Shown here piece after piece: positions 16,242 through 24,434 of a DNA stretch of 64,000 nt (positions are counted from its first letter, which is position 1; each line of letters begins with the position of its first letter). Location: contig NZ_JACBJQ010000004.1 of assembly GCF_013404075.1 (NCBI RefSeq), forward strand, positions 186,001 through 250,000, read 5' to 3'. This DNA comes from Mycolicibacterium vinylchloridicum. GTDB taxonomy: Bacteria; Actinomycetota; Actinomycetes; Mycobacteriales; Mycobacteriaceae. Below the pieces are notes generated by a model. That model was given only the letters and a program-made list of their open reading frames with translations. It was not told the origin of the DNA and did no database searches. The translations under genes were made by a program, and so were the position numbers.

Positions 16242-17263
16242 CACAACCCCGTAACCGGCTGCGGGCGCTTGTCGTCGGCTCCGGATACCGAGTCCGCAAC
16301 GCCTTCCTTCCGGCGTTGAACCTGCTGGATTCCCGCATCGAGGTCGTCGGAATCCATTCTCGGACATACGACAACGCGCGCCGGGCCGGGCAGCGATGGG
16401 GCGTGGAGGCGATCAAGGATCCTCGGACCTTGCGCCCCGGCGACATCGACCTCGCGCTGGTGTCGGTAACCGTGACCAACAACCTGGCTGTGTTGCAGTC
16501 GATCGCCCACTTGGCTCCCGGCGCCTCGTTGGTGATCGACACCCCCGGGATCGGTCGCCTCGACGATCTTGCCCGACTGTCCGTATTCCGGAAGTGGTCG
16601 AAGATCCGGGTCGGCGAAGACTGGATGAACATGCCGCAGTACCGCTTGGTCGGCGACGCCATCCGGGTCGGCGCACTTGGCGAGGTCAGCCGAATCTCGA
16701 TGTCCGAGATGGGATATCGCTACCACGCGTTGGCGCTGGTGAGATCGTGGCTGGGACTGCTGCCGCCGACTTCGGCCCGCAGTCATCGGGTGTCCGGCGG
16801 GGTGAACATCGAATACCGTTTCCGGGGCGGGAAGAGCGGCGAGGTGCGTGAACCCTACCGGCAGGGCGAGGGATCGTTCACCGTCACCGGCAGCACCGCG
16901 GTCCTGTCCGGACACCCGATGGGCCACGAAATACCGAATACCAAGGGCGCCACGCTTGTTCGCCTGGAGGACGCGGGCGGCCTGGTCGGGTTCGGGATCG
17001 ACGGGCTCGCAACGCCGATGAAGATCGACCTTCCGCATCACGCGGCGGTGAGCGCCATGGGGCTCGAGGACGACTCCGAGTTCAACTTGCTGCGCATCGA
17101 CGGGCTGAGCCAGGTGATCGCCTCGCTGTGGGACACCGGCGATCCGGTGAACACCCGCTACCGACTCGAGGACGCGGTCTCCGACAACCTGGTCAGCTTC
17201 GCCGCCCGCGGGATTCCGTGGCTGCCGGCGGCCGCTATTCGGCTTCGAGGTGGAGGTCGGTAG
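16238..17263 (+). CDS. Gfo/Idh/MocA-like NAD(P)-binding protein lacking the usual catalytic EKP
   Basis: 341 residues. The N-terminal Rossmann domain reads LVVGSGYRVRNAFLPAL (11-27), followed by IEVVGIHSRTYDNARRAGQRWGV, as in Gfo/Idh/MocA oxidoreductases. The strand that normally ends in E-K-P reads VIDTPGIGRL (99-108), so the catalytic lysine is missing. The C-terminal half is a plausible substrate and dimerisation domain. It may be a non-redox or altered family member, for example an epimerase or binding protein. The GTG overlaps the dioxygenase stop; the last 29 bp overlap the convergent mmpL. Confidence 0.75.
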   Translation: MTQPRNRLRALVVGSGYRVRNAFLPALNLLDSRIEVVGIHSRTYDNARRAGQRWGVEAIKDPRTLRPGDIDLALVSVTVTNNLAVLQSIAHLAPGASLVIDTPGIGRLDDLARLSVFRKWSKIRVGEDWMNMPQYRLVGDAIRVGALGEVSRISMSEMGYRYHALALVRSWLGLLPPTSARSHRVSGGVNIEYRFRGGKSGEVREPYRQGEGSFTVTGSTAVLSGHPMGHEIPNTKGATLVRLEDAGGLVGFGIDGLATPMKIDLPHHAAVSAMGLEDDSEFNLLRIDGLSQVIASLWDTGDPVNTRYRLEDAVSDNLVSFAARGIPWLPAAAIRLRGGGR

Positions 17264-20200
17264 GAGGCTCGTCCTCGTCGATCTCGTCGAAGTCCACGAC
17301 GTCTTCGGGCAGTTCTTCGACCGGTCCGTCGTCGAGAACCGCTACGGCAGAAGCGGATACAGTGGCCGCCGCGGCGGCCGCGGCGGCCAACTTCTTCGCG
17401 GCCTCGATCTTCACTCGCGGCGGCTTCGACGGCCACCAGTTGGCGTCGCCCATCAGTACGCATACCGCCGGCACCATGATGGTCCGCACCAGGAAGGTGT
17501 CGAGGAGCAGGCCTACGCCGATGACAAAGCCGAGTTGCACAGCGGTCAGCACGCTGCTGACGGTGAGAGCGAGCATCGATGCTGCGAAGATCAGGCCCGC
17601 CGAGGTCACCACGCCACCCGTTGCGCCGATCGTGCGGATAACTGCCGACCGCACACCATATTTCGCCTCATCGCGAATCCGGGAAATCAGCAACAGGTTG
17701 TAGTCGGCACCGACCGCGACGAGCACCATGAACGACAGTCCCGGCACCCCCCACGACATCTCTTGGCCGAGAATGAATTGGAACAGCACGACACCGATAC
17801 CGAGTGCGGACGCGTACGAGATGACAACGGAAATCACCAGATACAGCGGCGCGACGAGCGCACGCAAGAGCATGATCAGGATCAGGAACACCACGACCAA
17901 CGTCATGATCATCATGTAGCGGACGTCGGCGTTGTAGAAGTCGCGGATGTTCGCGTTGATCGACGAGAAGCCGACCATCGAGATCTCGGCACCCTCCAGC
18001 TGGGTGTTGGGCCGTGCGGCATTCGCGGTGTCGACGATCGTCTGGACCTGATCCATCGCCTCGGTACTGAACGGATTGAGCGCGGTCTGGACGAGGTATC
18101 GCGCGGAGTGCCCATCCTCGGAGACGAACAGTTTGGCGGCCTTCTTGAACTCGTCCATCGTCAGGACTTGCGGCGGTATGTAGAAACCCGACATCGGTGG
18201 GTCGGCTGCCTCCCGTTTCATCGCCAAGAGGAACGACGATGCCTGATCCAGGCCTTGCCCGAGATTCCTGGTCTGGTCGACGAGAGTCTGAACGCCCAGC
18301 GCGAGTTGACGGCTCCCGTCGGCGAGCTGGTTGGCACCCTGGACCGCTTCGTTGAGCCGTTGTTCCACACCGCCCAGTTGTCCCACCCCGAGCGCTCGAG
18401 CGGCCGCCGTGGCCTTCTGAACGTTCTGACTCAACGCCCGGACCGACTCGTCGAGTTTCTGCGACCCCTCGGTCGCCGACAGCTCGCGGGCAAACGCCTC
18501 GATGGAGTGCACGGCCTCGGTATTACTGACGTCGACGATCTTCTGCAGGTCCGACCGCGAGGCCACGCAGGCCGGGTCCGCGTCGCACTGTGGACTGACG
18601 TTCAGCGCGAGAACCATCGGGGTGGCCCAATCGCTGATGCTCGTCACGCGCAGGATGGTGACCCCCAACGAGTCGCCCAGGGTCCGCATGTTGGTCACCA
18701 GGGTGGCCGTCTTGTCGATCTGATCCAGCGTCTTGGACCCACCGAACTTCTGCGACATCGCGTCGAGCGCGCTGGTCAATCCACGGACGCTGGCGATCGA
18801 TCCCACCACCTGGGCGCGGATCTGCCCCAGGACGTCGGCCATCTTCCCCGCACCCCCGGTCAACAAGGTGAGGCTGTCGTCGTTGGTGCGGATCAAGTTG
18901 GATGCGTCGCCGAGCTTGCTGCCGACTTCGCCGGCCTGGTAGCTGGTCTTGGCCTGCTCGAGCACTTCTCCGGTGGGCCTGGTGATACCGCGGACCATGT
19001 CGATGTTCGGCAGCTGGGCAATTCGCGCCGCCATCTGCTCCATATCGGCCAGCGCCTTCGGCGTGCGCAAGTCATTGGGCGATTGGATGAACAGGAACTG
19101 CTGCAGCGTGCTGCTGATCGGGAAGTGCTTGTCCATCACCTCGTAGGCGCGGTTGCTCGCCGAATCCTGGGGCAGGTTCTTGCGGTCGTCGTAATTGAAC
19201 TTGGTCAGCAACGCGCAGGCAGCGAGCGCGCCCAGGATGACGAGGCTGGTCACCAGATAGATGACGGGCCGACGGACGATGTGGACGCCGGATCGCCGCC
19301 AGAAACGTCCGGTCAGATCACGCCGCGGCTTGATCCAGTTGCGCCGGGCAGCGAGCACGATCAGGGCCGGCAGCAGCGTGATCGACGACAGGAAGCCGAC
19401 GGTGACGGTCACCGCGAGGGCCGGTCCCACGGTGGAGAAGATGGCCAGCTTCGTGAACGAAATGCCGAGGAAGGTAATGGCGACGGTGCCCGCCGAGCCG
19501 GCGATCACCTCACCGATGGAGCGCAGTGCCTCGATCAGAGCATCGTCGGAGGCCATGCCGGACTTGATCAGCTCCTGAAAGCGGCTGTACAGGAATACGC
19601 CGTAGTCGACACCGGCGCCCATGATCATGCCGACCATCAGCATCATCGTCTGCGGGCCCAGCCCCAAGCCCAGCTCTCCGAGACCGGCTACCAGCTGTTG
19701 CGCCACCAAAAACGAGATGCCGATCGTCACCAGCGGCATGAGCATCGCAACGATGCTGCGGTACACCAGCAGGAGTATCGAGAACACCAGCAACACGGTG
19801 GCGGCCTCGATCATGTGCTGATCCCGCGCACCGATCTGGTTCATGTCTTCGAAAGTCGCGCCGCCACCGACCACGTTGACCTGCAGCGACGAACCTTTAG
19901 CCGCGTCCTGGACGGTCTTGAGGACGTTGCGGAAGGACTCCTGACCTTCCGGGGTGCCCATGGTCCCGGCCATACTGACCGGCAGGCTCCAGGCCTTTTG
20001 GTCCTTGCTGGTCATCACGTCGCGGAGCTCGGGGATGTGCACGAAATCCTGGATCGACGTGACGTTCTTGGTGTCGGCCCGCAGTTTGTCGACGACATTG
20101 CGGTAGGTGGCCTCATCGGCCGGCGTGAGCCCGCCGTCGTTGCTGAGGATGACGGCCGCGAAGTTGCCCGCGTCGGCCTCCTTGAACGCCTCCTGCATTT

Positions 20201-20414
20201 GCTTGCCGACAATCAGGACAGGAGCGTCCTTGGGAAGCAGATCCGGAGTCTGGCGGGCGGCGACGACCGACAACGGAGTGATGAAGACCATCAGCGCTCC
20301 GGCCAGCACAAGCCAAGCAGCGATCACGAGCAGGGGGTGGCGAACGATCACCCGACCCAAGCCCGTGAGGAGCTTATGTGGTGACACGCCCCTGAAAACG
20401 GCGCGCTTGGACAT
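17235..20414 (-). CDS. MmpL-family RND lipid transporter
   Basis: 1059 residues. RND architecture: the first membrane helix at about 20-45 (HPLLVIAAWLVLAGALMVF), a periplasmic domain, a bundle of about five helices including MLMVGMIMGAGVDYGVFLY with the proton-relay GxxxDY, a cytoplasmic linker, then a second half with a large periplasmic domain and VLVAVGADYNLLLISR. This is the MmpL family, which exports lipids or siderophores across the inner membrane with proton-motive force. The tail is Ala-rich then acidic (ELPEDVVDFDEIDEDEPP). There is no mmpS upstream. The ATG at 20414 has TAACTT 6 nt before it. Its end overlaps the convergent Gfo/Idh/MocA gene by 29 bp. Confidence 0.9.
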   Translation of the reverse strand: MSKRAVFRGVSPHKLLTGLGRVIVRHPLLVIAAWLVLAGALMVFITPLSVVAARQTPDLLPKDAPVLIVGKQMQEAFKEADAGNFAAVILSNDGGLTPADEATYRNVVDKLRADTKNVTSIQDFVHIPELRDVMTSKDQKAWSLPVSMAGTMGTPEGQESFRNVLKTVQDAAKGSSLQVNVVGGGATFEDMNQIGARDQHMIEAATVLLVFSILLLVYRSIVAMLMPLVTIGISFLVAQQLVAGLGELGLGLGPQTMMLMVGMIMGAGVDYGVFLYSRFQELIKSGMASDDALIEALRSIGEVIAGSAGTVAITFLGISFTKLAIFSTVGPALAVTVTVGFLSSITLLPALIVLAARRNWIKPRRDLTGRFWRRSGVHIVRRPVIYLVTSLVILGALAACALLTKFNYDDRKNLPQDSASNRAYEVMDKHFPISSTLQQFLFIQSPNDLRTPKALADMEQMAARIAQLPNIDMVRGITRPTGEVLEQAKTSYQAGEVGSKLGDASNLIRTNDDSLTLLTGGAGKMADVLGQIRAQVVGSIASVRGLTSALDAMSQKFGGSKTLDQIDKTATLVTNMRTLGDSLGVTILRVTSISDWATPMVLALNVSPQCDADPACVASRSDLQKIVDVSNTEAVHSIEAFARELSATEGSQKLDESVRALSQNVQKATAAARALGVGQLGGVEQRLNEAVQGANQLADGSRQLALGVQTLVDQTRNLGQGLDQASSFLLAMKREAADPPMSGFYIPPQVLTMDEFKKAAKLFVSEDGHSARYLVQTALNPFSTEAMDQVQTIVDTANAARPNTQLEGAEISMVGFSSINANIRDFYNADVRYMMIMTLVVVFLILIMLLRALVAPLYLVISVVISYASALGIGVVLFQFILGQEMSWGVPGLSFMVLVAVGADYNLLLISRIRDEAKYGVRSAVIRTIGATGGVVTSAGLIFAASMLALTVSSVLTAVQLGFVIGVGLLLDTFLVRTIMVPAVCVLMGDANWWPSKPPRVKIEAAKKLAAAAAAAATVSASAVAVLDDGPVEELPEDVVDFDEIDEDEPPTDLHLEAE

Positions 20415-20420
20415 CACACC

Positions 20421-20426
20421 AAGTTA
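20421..20426 (-). promoter_or_regulatory. -10 box of a probable leaderless mmpL promoter
   Basis: TAACTT on the minus strand, 6 nt from the ATG at 20414. It supports that ATG over the adjacent GTG at 20417. Confidence 0.4.
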
Positions 20427-20596
20427 CATCGCGCCAACACCCGGACATGTATCACGAGGTGGCGACACAATTCGTGGCGAGACGTGGCCCGCGAATCGGA
20501 TCGTACGCCGAATTGGGCTACCCCGCGTGCCGCGGAGACCTGCATGCCACGCTGGAGCAAACAACGCGAGCCCACCAAATTCATGGGCCGTAGCAC

Positions 20597-21685
20597 TCAG
20601 CCGACCAGCACGGCATAGCGGGGCTTGATGACCTCGTCGATGATGGTCAGCCGCTCGTCGAAGTGGATGAACGCCGACTTCATCGCGTTGATGGTGAAGC
20701 GCTCCAGGTCACTCCACCCGTAGCCGAACGCCTCGACCAGCCGCAGCATCTCCTGGCTCATCGTGGTGTCGCTCATCAGACGGTTGTCGGTGTTGACGGT
20801 GACCCGAAAGCGCAGCCGGGCGAGCAGGTCGAAGGGATGGCTGGCGATGCTGTCCACGGCACCGGTCTGCACATTGGAGCTCGGGCACAGCTCGAGTGGA
20901 ATGCGCTTGTCGCGCAGGATTGCCGCCAGCGGTCCCAGCCGGATCGACCCGTCCGGCTGCAGCTTGATGTCGTCGACGATGCGCACGCCGTGGCCGAGGC
21001 GATCGGCTCCGCAGAACGCAAGGGCCTCGTGAATGGACGGCAGACCGAACGCCTCACCTGCGTGAATCGTGAACCGCGCGTTGTTGGTTCGCATGTATTC
21101 GAACGCGTCGAGGTGACGGGTGGGCGGGTAGCCGGCTTCGGCGCCGGCAATGTCGAATCCGACAACTCCCTTGTCCCGGAACCGGATCGCCAGCTCGGCG
21201 ATCTCCCGAGATCGAGCCGCATGCCGCATGGCGGTAACCAGGCAGCGCACGACGATGGGACGCCCGGCAGCCGCCGCGGCCTTCTCGCCGTCGGCGAAAC
21301 CGGCCAGCACCGCGTCGACCACCTCGTCGAGGGACAGGCCGCCGTCGATGTGCAGTTCGGGGGCGAACCGCACCTCGGCGTACACCACGTTGTCGGCGGC
21401 CAGGTCCTCGACGCATTCGAAGGCCACCCGGTGGAGCGACTGAGGCGTCTGCATGACCGCGACGGTGTGGGCGAACGGTTCGAGGTAACGCACCAGCGAT
21501 CCGCTGTGCGCGGCGGTGCGAAACCACGTGGCCAGCGTGGCCTCGTCGGTGGCCGGCAGCCCGTCGTAGCCGATCTGCCCGGCGATCTCCAGTACGGTGG
21601 CCGGCCGCAGCCCACCGTCGAGATGGTCGTGCAGCAGCGCTTTGGGGGCCTGGCCGATCATGTCGAGCGTCAGCGGTGTGGACAT
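20597..21685 (-). CDS. add: Adenosine deaminase
   Basis: 362 residues, TIM-barrel metallo-deaminase. Zinc ligands are in [10 protein letters not shown] (His19, His21), the catalytic HAGE motif is in [10 protein letters not shown], the HGVRI histidine follows, and the aspartate is in VNTDNRLMS. The second residue of the usual DD pair is Asn here, as I recall for the M. tuberculosis enzyme. It deaminates adenosine and deoxyadenosine to (deoxy)inosine, which deoD can phosphorolyse. Third gene of cdd-deoA-add: its ATG shares a base with the deoA stop (TGATG). Confidence 0.92.
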   Translation of the reverse strand: MSTPLTLDMIGQAPKALLHDHLDGGLRPATVLEIAGQIGYDGLPATDEATLATWFRTAAHSGSLVRYLEPFAHTVAVMQTPQSLHRVAFECVEDLAADNVVYAEVRFAPELHIDGGLSLDEVVDAVLAGFADGEKAAAAAGRPIVVRCLVTAMRHAARSREIAELAIRFRDKGVVGFDIAGAEAGYPPTRHLDAFEYMRTNNARFTIHAGEAFGLPSIHEALAFCGADRLGHGVRIVDDIKLQPDGSIRLGPLAAILRDKRIPLELCPSSNVQTGAVDSIASHPFDLLARLRFRVTVNTDNRLMSDTTMSQEMLRLVEAFGYGWSDLERFTINAMKSAFIHFDERLTIIDEVIKPRYAVLVG

Positions 21686-22986
21686 CAGGCGATCCGATCG
21701 ATGATCAGCGGTCGTGCCGGCGGAAGCGCAGCGTCGACGACGGACCAGGAACCCTCGAGTTCGCCCATGGCGGCCGGAATCCGCTCCCGGGTGTCGGTGT
21801 AGAGGGTGAATAGCGGCTCACCAGCAGAAACCGGTTCACCGGGGCGGCGATGGATGCGAACGCCGGCGCCGGATTGCACACGTTCGCCCGGGGTGGCCCG
21901 GCCAGCGCCGAGCCGCCATACCGTCAGCCCCATCGCCATCGCATCGATGTCCCCCATTGTGCCGCCTCGCGGCGCCAGCACGGTCTCGGAATGGACACCG
22001 ATCGGAAGCTGCGCGTGAACATCACCGCCCTGCGCACTCACCAGGGCGCGGAAACTGTCCATCGCGGTGCCGTCGCGCAAGGTCTGCGCCGGATCGCGAT
22101 CGTCGATCCCGGCGAGATCCAGCATCTCCGCCGCCAAGGCGACCGTCAGCTCCACGACATCCTCAGGCCCGCCACCGGCGAGCACCTCGAGTGACTCGAC
22201 GACCTCCAGGGCGTTGCCGACCGTACGGCCCAGCGGGATGTCCATGTCGGTCAGCACCGCCCGGGTCGGTATGCCCTGCGCCAGGCCCAGCTCCACCATG
22301 GTGGCGGCCAGCTCCCGCGATTCGGCCTCGGTCTTCAGGAACGCCCCCCGACCGACCTTCACATCGAGCACCAGGGCGTCGGCACCCTCGGCCAGCTTTT
22401 TGCTCATCACCGAGCTGGCAATCAAGGGCAGGGACTCCACCGTGCCCGTGACGTCACGTAGCGCATAGATCTTGCGGTCGGCGGGAGCCAGCTCACCGGC
22501 GGCGAAGATCGCCGCACCGATCTCCGATAGCTGCTGGCGCACTTGGGCTTTGGTGATCTCAGCGGTGAACCCGGGAATCGACTCCAGCTTGTCCAGGGTG
22601 CCGCCGGTGTGGCCGAGACCGCGGCCCGCAGCCTGCGGAACCGTCGCACCACACGCCGCGACGACAGCAACCAGCGGAATGGTGATCTTGTCGCCAACAC
22701 CGCCGGTCGAGTGCTTGTCCACCGTCCGCAGCGGACGCCCGTCGCGGCGCAGATCGCTGAAGTCCAGGCGCTCGCCTGAGGCGATCATCGCCGTGGTCCA
22801 CCGGGAGATCTCACCGCGGTCCATCCCGCGCAGGAAGATCGCCATCAGCAGCGCCGACATCTGCTCGTCAGCCACCCGCCCGTAGGTGTAGGCGTCGATC
22901 ACCCAGTCGATGGCCTCGTCGGACAGCCGGAAGCCGTCGCGCTTGGCCCTGATGATCGTGGGAGCGTCGAATGTGAACTGCGTCAC
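21685..22986 (-). CDS. deoA: Thymidine phosphorylase
   Basis: 433 residues from the GTG at 22984-22986. Glycosyltransferase family 3 / pyrimidine nucleoside phosphorylase: [17 protein letters not shown], the phosphate-binding [28 protein letters not shown], and the C-terminal PYNP domain with [14 protein letters not shown]. It phosphorolyses thymidine and deoxyuridine. The start overlaps the cdd stop (GTGA) and the stop overlaps the add start, so the three genes are translationally coupled. A longer open frame upstream runs inside cdd in another frame and is not used. Confidence 0.92.
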   Translation of the reverse strand: MTQFTFDAPTIIRAKRDGFRLSDEAIDWVIDAYTYGRVADEQMSALLMAIFLRGMDRGEISRWTTAMIASGERLDFSDLRRDGRPLRTVDKHSTGGVGDKITIPLVAVVAACGATVPQAAGRGLGHTGGTLDKLESIPGFTAEITKAQVRQQLSEIGAAIFAAGELAPADRKIYALRDVTGTVESLPLIASSVMSKKLAEGADALVLDVKVGRGAFLKTEAESRELAATMVELGLAQGIPTRAVLTDMDIPLGRTVGNALEVVESLEVLAGGGPEDVVELTVALAAEMLDLAGIDDRDPAQTLRDGTAMDSFRALVSAQGGDVHAQLPIGVHSETVLAPRGGTMGDIDAMAMGLTVWRLGAGRATPGERVQSGAGVRIHRRPGEPVSAGEPLFTLYTDTRERIPAAMGELEGSWSVVDAALPPARPLIIDRIA

Positions 22987-23396
22987 GGCTTTTCCTGTTC
23001 CACTCGGGCCAGATCGTCGGGACCGAAAGCGTCGGGCAGCAGCTCTGCCAACGGCCGCGGCCCGTGCGCGTGGTCGACGAGCAGGCCCGGCCCGCCGTGT
23101 TCGAGAAGCAACTGACGACAGCGCCCGCAGGGCATCAGCGTCGCGCCGGTGGCATCCACCACGGCCACCGCGAGCAGGCGGCCGCCGCCGCCGGAAACCA
23201 GTGCGCAGACCACCGCGCACTCGGCACAGAGACCTAGGCCATATGAGACATTCTCCACATTGCATCCGATGACGACCCGGCCGTCATCGACCAGTGCCGC
23301 GGCCCCGACCGGGAACCGCGAGTAGGGCGCATACGCCTGCGCGGCTACCTCAATAGCCTTGGCCCGCAATGATTTCCAGTCGATTCTCGTGGTCAT
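22983..23396 (-). CDS. cdd: Cytidine deaminase
   Basis: 137 residues, homotetrameric CDA type. It has APYSRFPVGAAALV, the substrate motif GCNVENVSYGL, the zinc/proton-shuttle motif CAEC (LCAECAVV) and PCGRCRQLL supplying the other two zinc cysteines. It converts cytidine and deoxycytidine to (deoxy)uridine. First gene of the cdd-deoA-add operon, divergent from sdhC over about 180 bp. A perfect 12-bp palindrome (23419-23430) lies 22 bp upstream of its start. Confidence 0.93.
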   Translation of the reverse strand: MTTRIDWKSLRAKAIEVAAQAYAPYSRFPVGAAALVDDGRVVIGCNVENVSYGLGLCAECAVVCALVSGGGGRLLAVAVVDATGATLMPCGRCRQLLLEHGGPGLLVDHAHGPRPLAELLPDAFGPDDLARVEQEKP

Positions 23397-23418
23397 GTGT
23401 CGCTCACCACACCCGTAC

Positions 23419-23430
23419 TGAATGCATTCA
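23419..23430. promoter_or_regulatory. Perfect 12-bp palindrome upstream of cdd
   Basis: TGAATGCATTCA is fully self-complementary and lies in the cdd/sdhC divergent region, nearer cdd. It is a candidate operator for the nucleoside salvage operon; no cognate regulator is in the window. Confidence 0.4.
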
Positions 23431-23535
23431 CCAACCGCCTCGCCGGAGTTGCGTTTCGGCGGGTACCCGGCCAATTCGGCCGCGCAGCCGCCTCTCATCT
23501 CTGCACGGTAGTTCTTTCGACCCCACAAACGGAGT

Positions 23536-23541
23536 TAGAGT
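23536..23541 (+). promoter_or_regulatory. Candidate -10 box of the sdhCDAB promoter
   Basis: TAGAGT would place transcription start near 23549 and give a leader of about 27 nt that contains the GGAGG ribosome site of sdhC at 23566-23570. Confidence 0.35.
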
Positions 23542-23575
23542 CCACCAAAAAGCAACGATGGCGTTGGAGGCGCTG

Positions 23576-23962
23576 ATGAGTACAGTCCGGCGACGGCGCA
23601 CTCTCTACCGCGGCGACCCCGGCATGTGGTCGTGGGTGTTGCACCGCATCACCGGCGCGACGATCTTCTTCTTCCTCTTCGTCCACGTGCTCGACACGGC
23701 TTTGGTTCGGGTCAGCCCGCAGGCCTACAACGAGGTGGTCGAGACCTACAAGACGCCGATCGTCGGCCTGATGGAGATCGGGCTGGTGGCCGCGCTGCTC
23801 TACCACGCACTCAACGGTGTGCGGATCATTCTCATCGACTTCTGGTGGAAGGGACCGCGTTATCAACGCCAGATGTTGTGGGCGGTCGCGGGGGTCTGGC
23901 TGCTGGTGATGGTGCCGTCGCTGGTGATCATCGGCATGCACATGGCGGAGCGGTTCTTGTGA
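23576..23962 (+). CDS. sdhC: Succinate dehydrogenase cytochrome b subunit
   Basis: 128 residues, three membrane helices. The start region LYRGDPGMWSWVLHRITGAT and the helices IFFFLFVHVLDTAL (candidate heme-ligand histidine), VGLMEIGLVAALLYHALNG and LWAVAGVWLLVMVPSLVII match Rv3316 SdhC. It anchors SdhAB and carries quinone/heme sites of complex II. The ATG at 23576 has GGAGG 5 nt upstream; an in-frame ATG at 23558 is possible but lacks that site. The stop overlaps the sdhD GTG (GTGA). Confidence 0.92.
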   Translation: MSTVRRRRTLYRGDPGMWSWVLHRITGATIFFFLFVHVLDTALVRVSPQAYNEVVETYKTPIVGLMEIGLVAALLYHALNGVRIILIDFWWKGPRYQRQMLWAVAGVWLLVMVPSLVIIGMHMAERFL

Positions 23963-24420
23963 GCGCGCCGGAGAGCCGGCTGGGACCGCCGGCACCGATC
24001 CTGGAGCGCAGCCACGACCGGCCGGCCGGTCTGGACAATCCGCGCACCCCGCGCCGACGCGGCGGGATGCCCAACTTCGAGAAGTACGCCTGGCTGTTCA
24101 TGCGCTTCTCCGGCGTCATCCTGATCTTCCTGGCGCTCGGGCACCTGTTCATCGGGCTGATGTGGGACGGCGGCGTCTACCGCATCGACTTCAACTATGT
24201 GGCGCAGCGCTGGGCCTCGCCGTTCTGGCAGACCTGGGACCTGTTGCTGCTGTGGCTGGCACAGCTGCACGGCGGCAACGGGATCCGCACGATCATCGGC
24301 GATTACGCCCGCAAGGACTCCACCAAGTTCTGGCTGAACTCACTGCTGGTGGTTTCGATGCTCATCGTGCTGGTGGTGGGTACCTACGTGCTGCTGACCT
24401 TCGATCCGAACATCTCCTAG
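23959..24420 (+). CDS. sdhD: Succinate dehydrogenase membrane anchor subunit
   Basis: 153 residues. A soluble N-terminal extension of about 45 residues is followed by three membrane helices: WLFMRFSGVILIFLALGHLF, WDLLLLWLAQLHGGNGIRT and LLVVSMLIVLVVGTYVLL. The histidines in LGHLF and QLHGG are the likely heme or quinone ligands. It pairs with SdhC to anchor complex II. The GTG overlaps the sdhC stop; sdhA begins 14 nt after its stop. Confidence 0.92.
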   Translation: MSAPESRLGPPAPILERSHDRPAGLDNPRTPRRRGGMPNFEKYAWLFMRFSGVILIFLALGHLFIGLMWDGGVYRIDFNYVAQRWASPFWQTWDLLLLWLAQLHGGNGIRTIIGDYARKDSTKFWLNSLLVVSMLIVLVVGTYVLLTFDPNIS

Positions 24421-24434
24421 TTCCTGAGGCGAAA

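Noticed and set aside
17250-20384. A very long open frame (over 1,000 codons) on the plus strand opposite mmpL
   Set aside because: It is the antisense shadow of a high-GC gene: the protein is rich in His, Asp, Arg and Gln with no recognisable domain, whereas the minus-strand frame is a full MmpL.
24162-24434. Extended N-terminus of sdhA running back into sdhD
   Set aside because: The extra residues overlap sdhD in another frame and are not SdhA sequence. The ATG at 24435 gives the expected start before the FAD motif.
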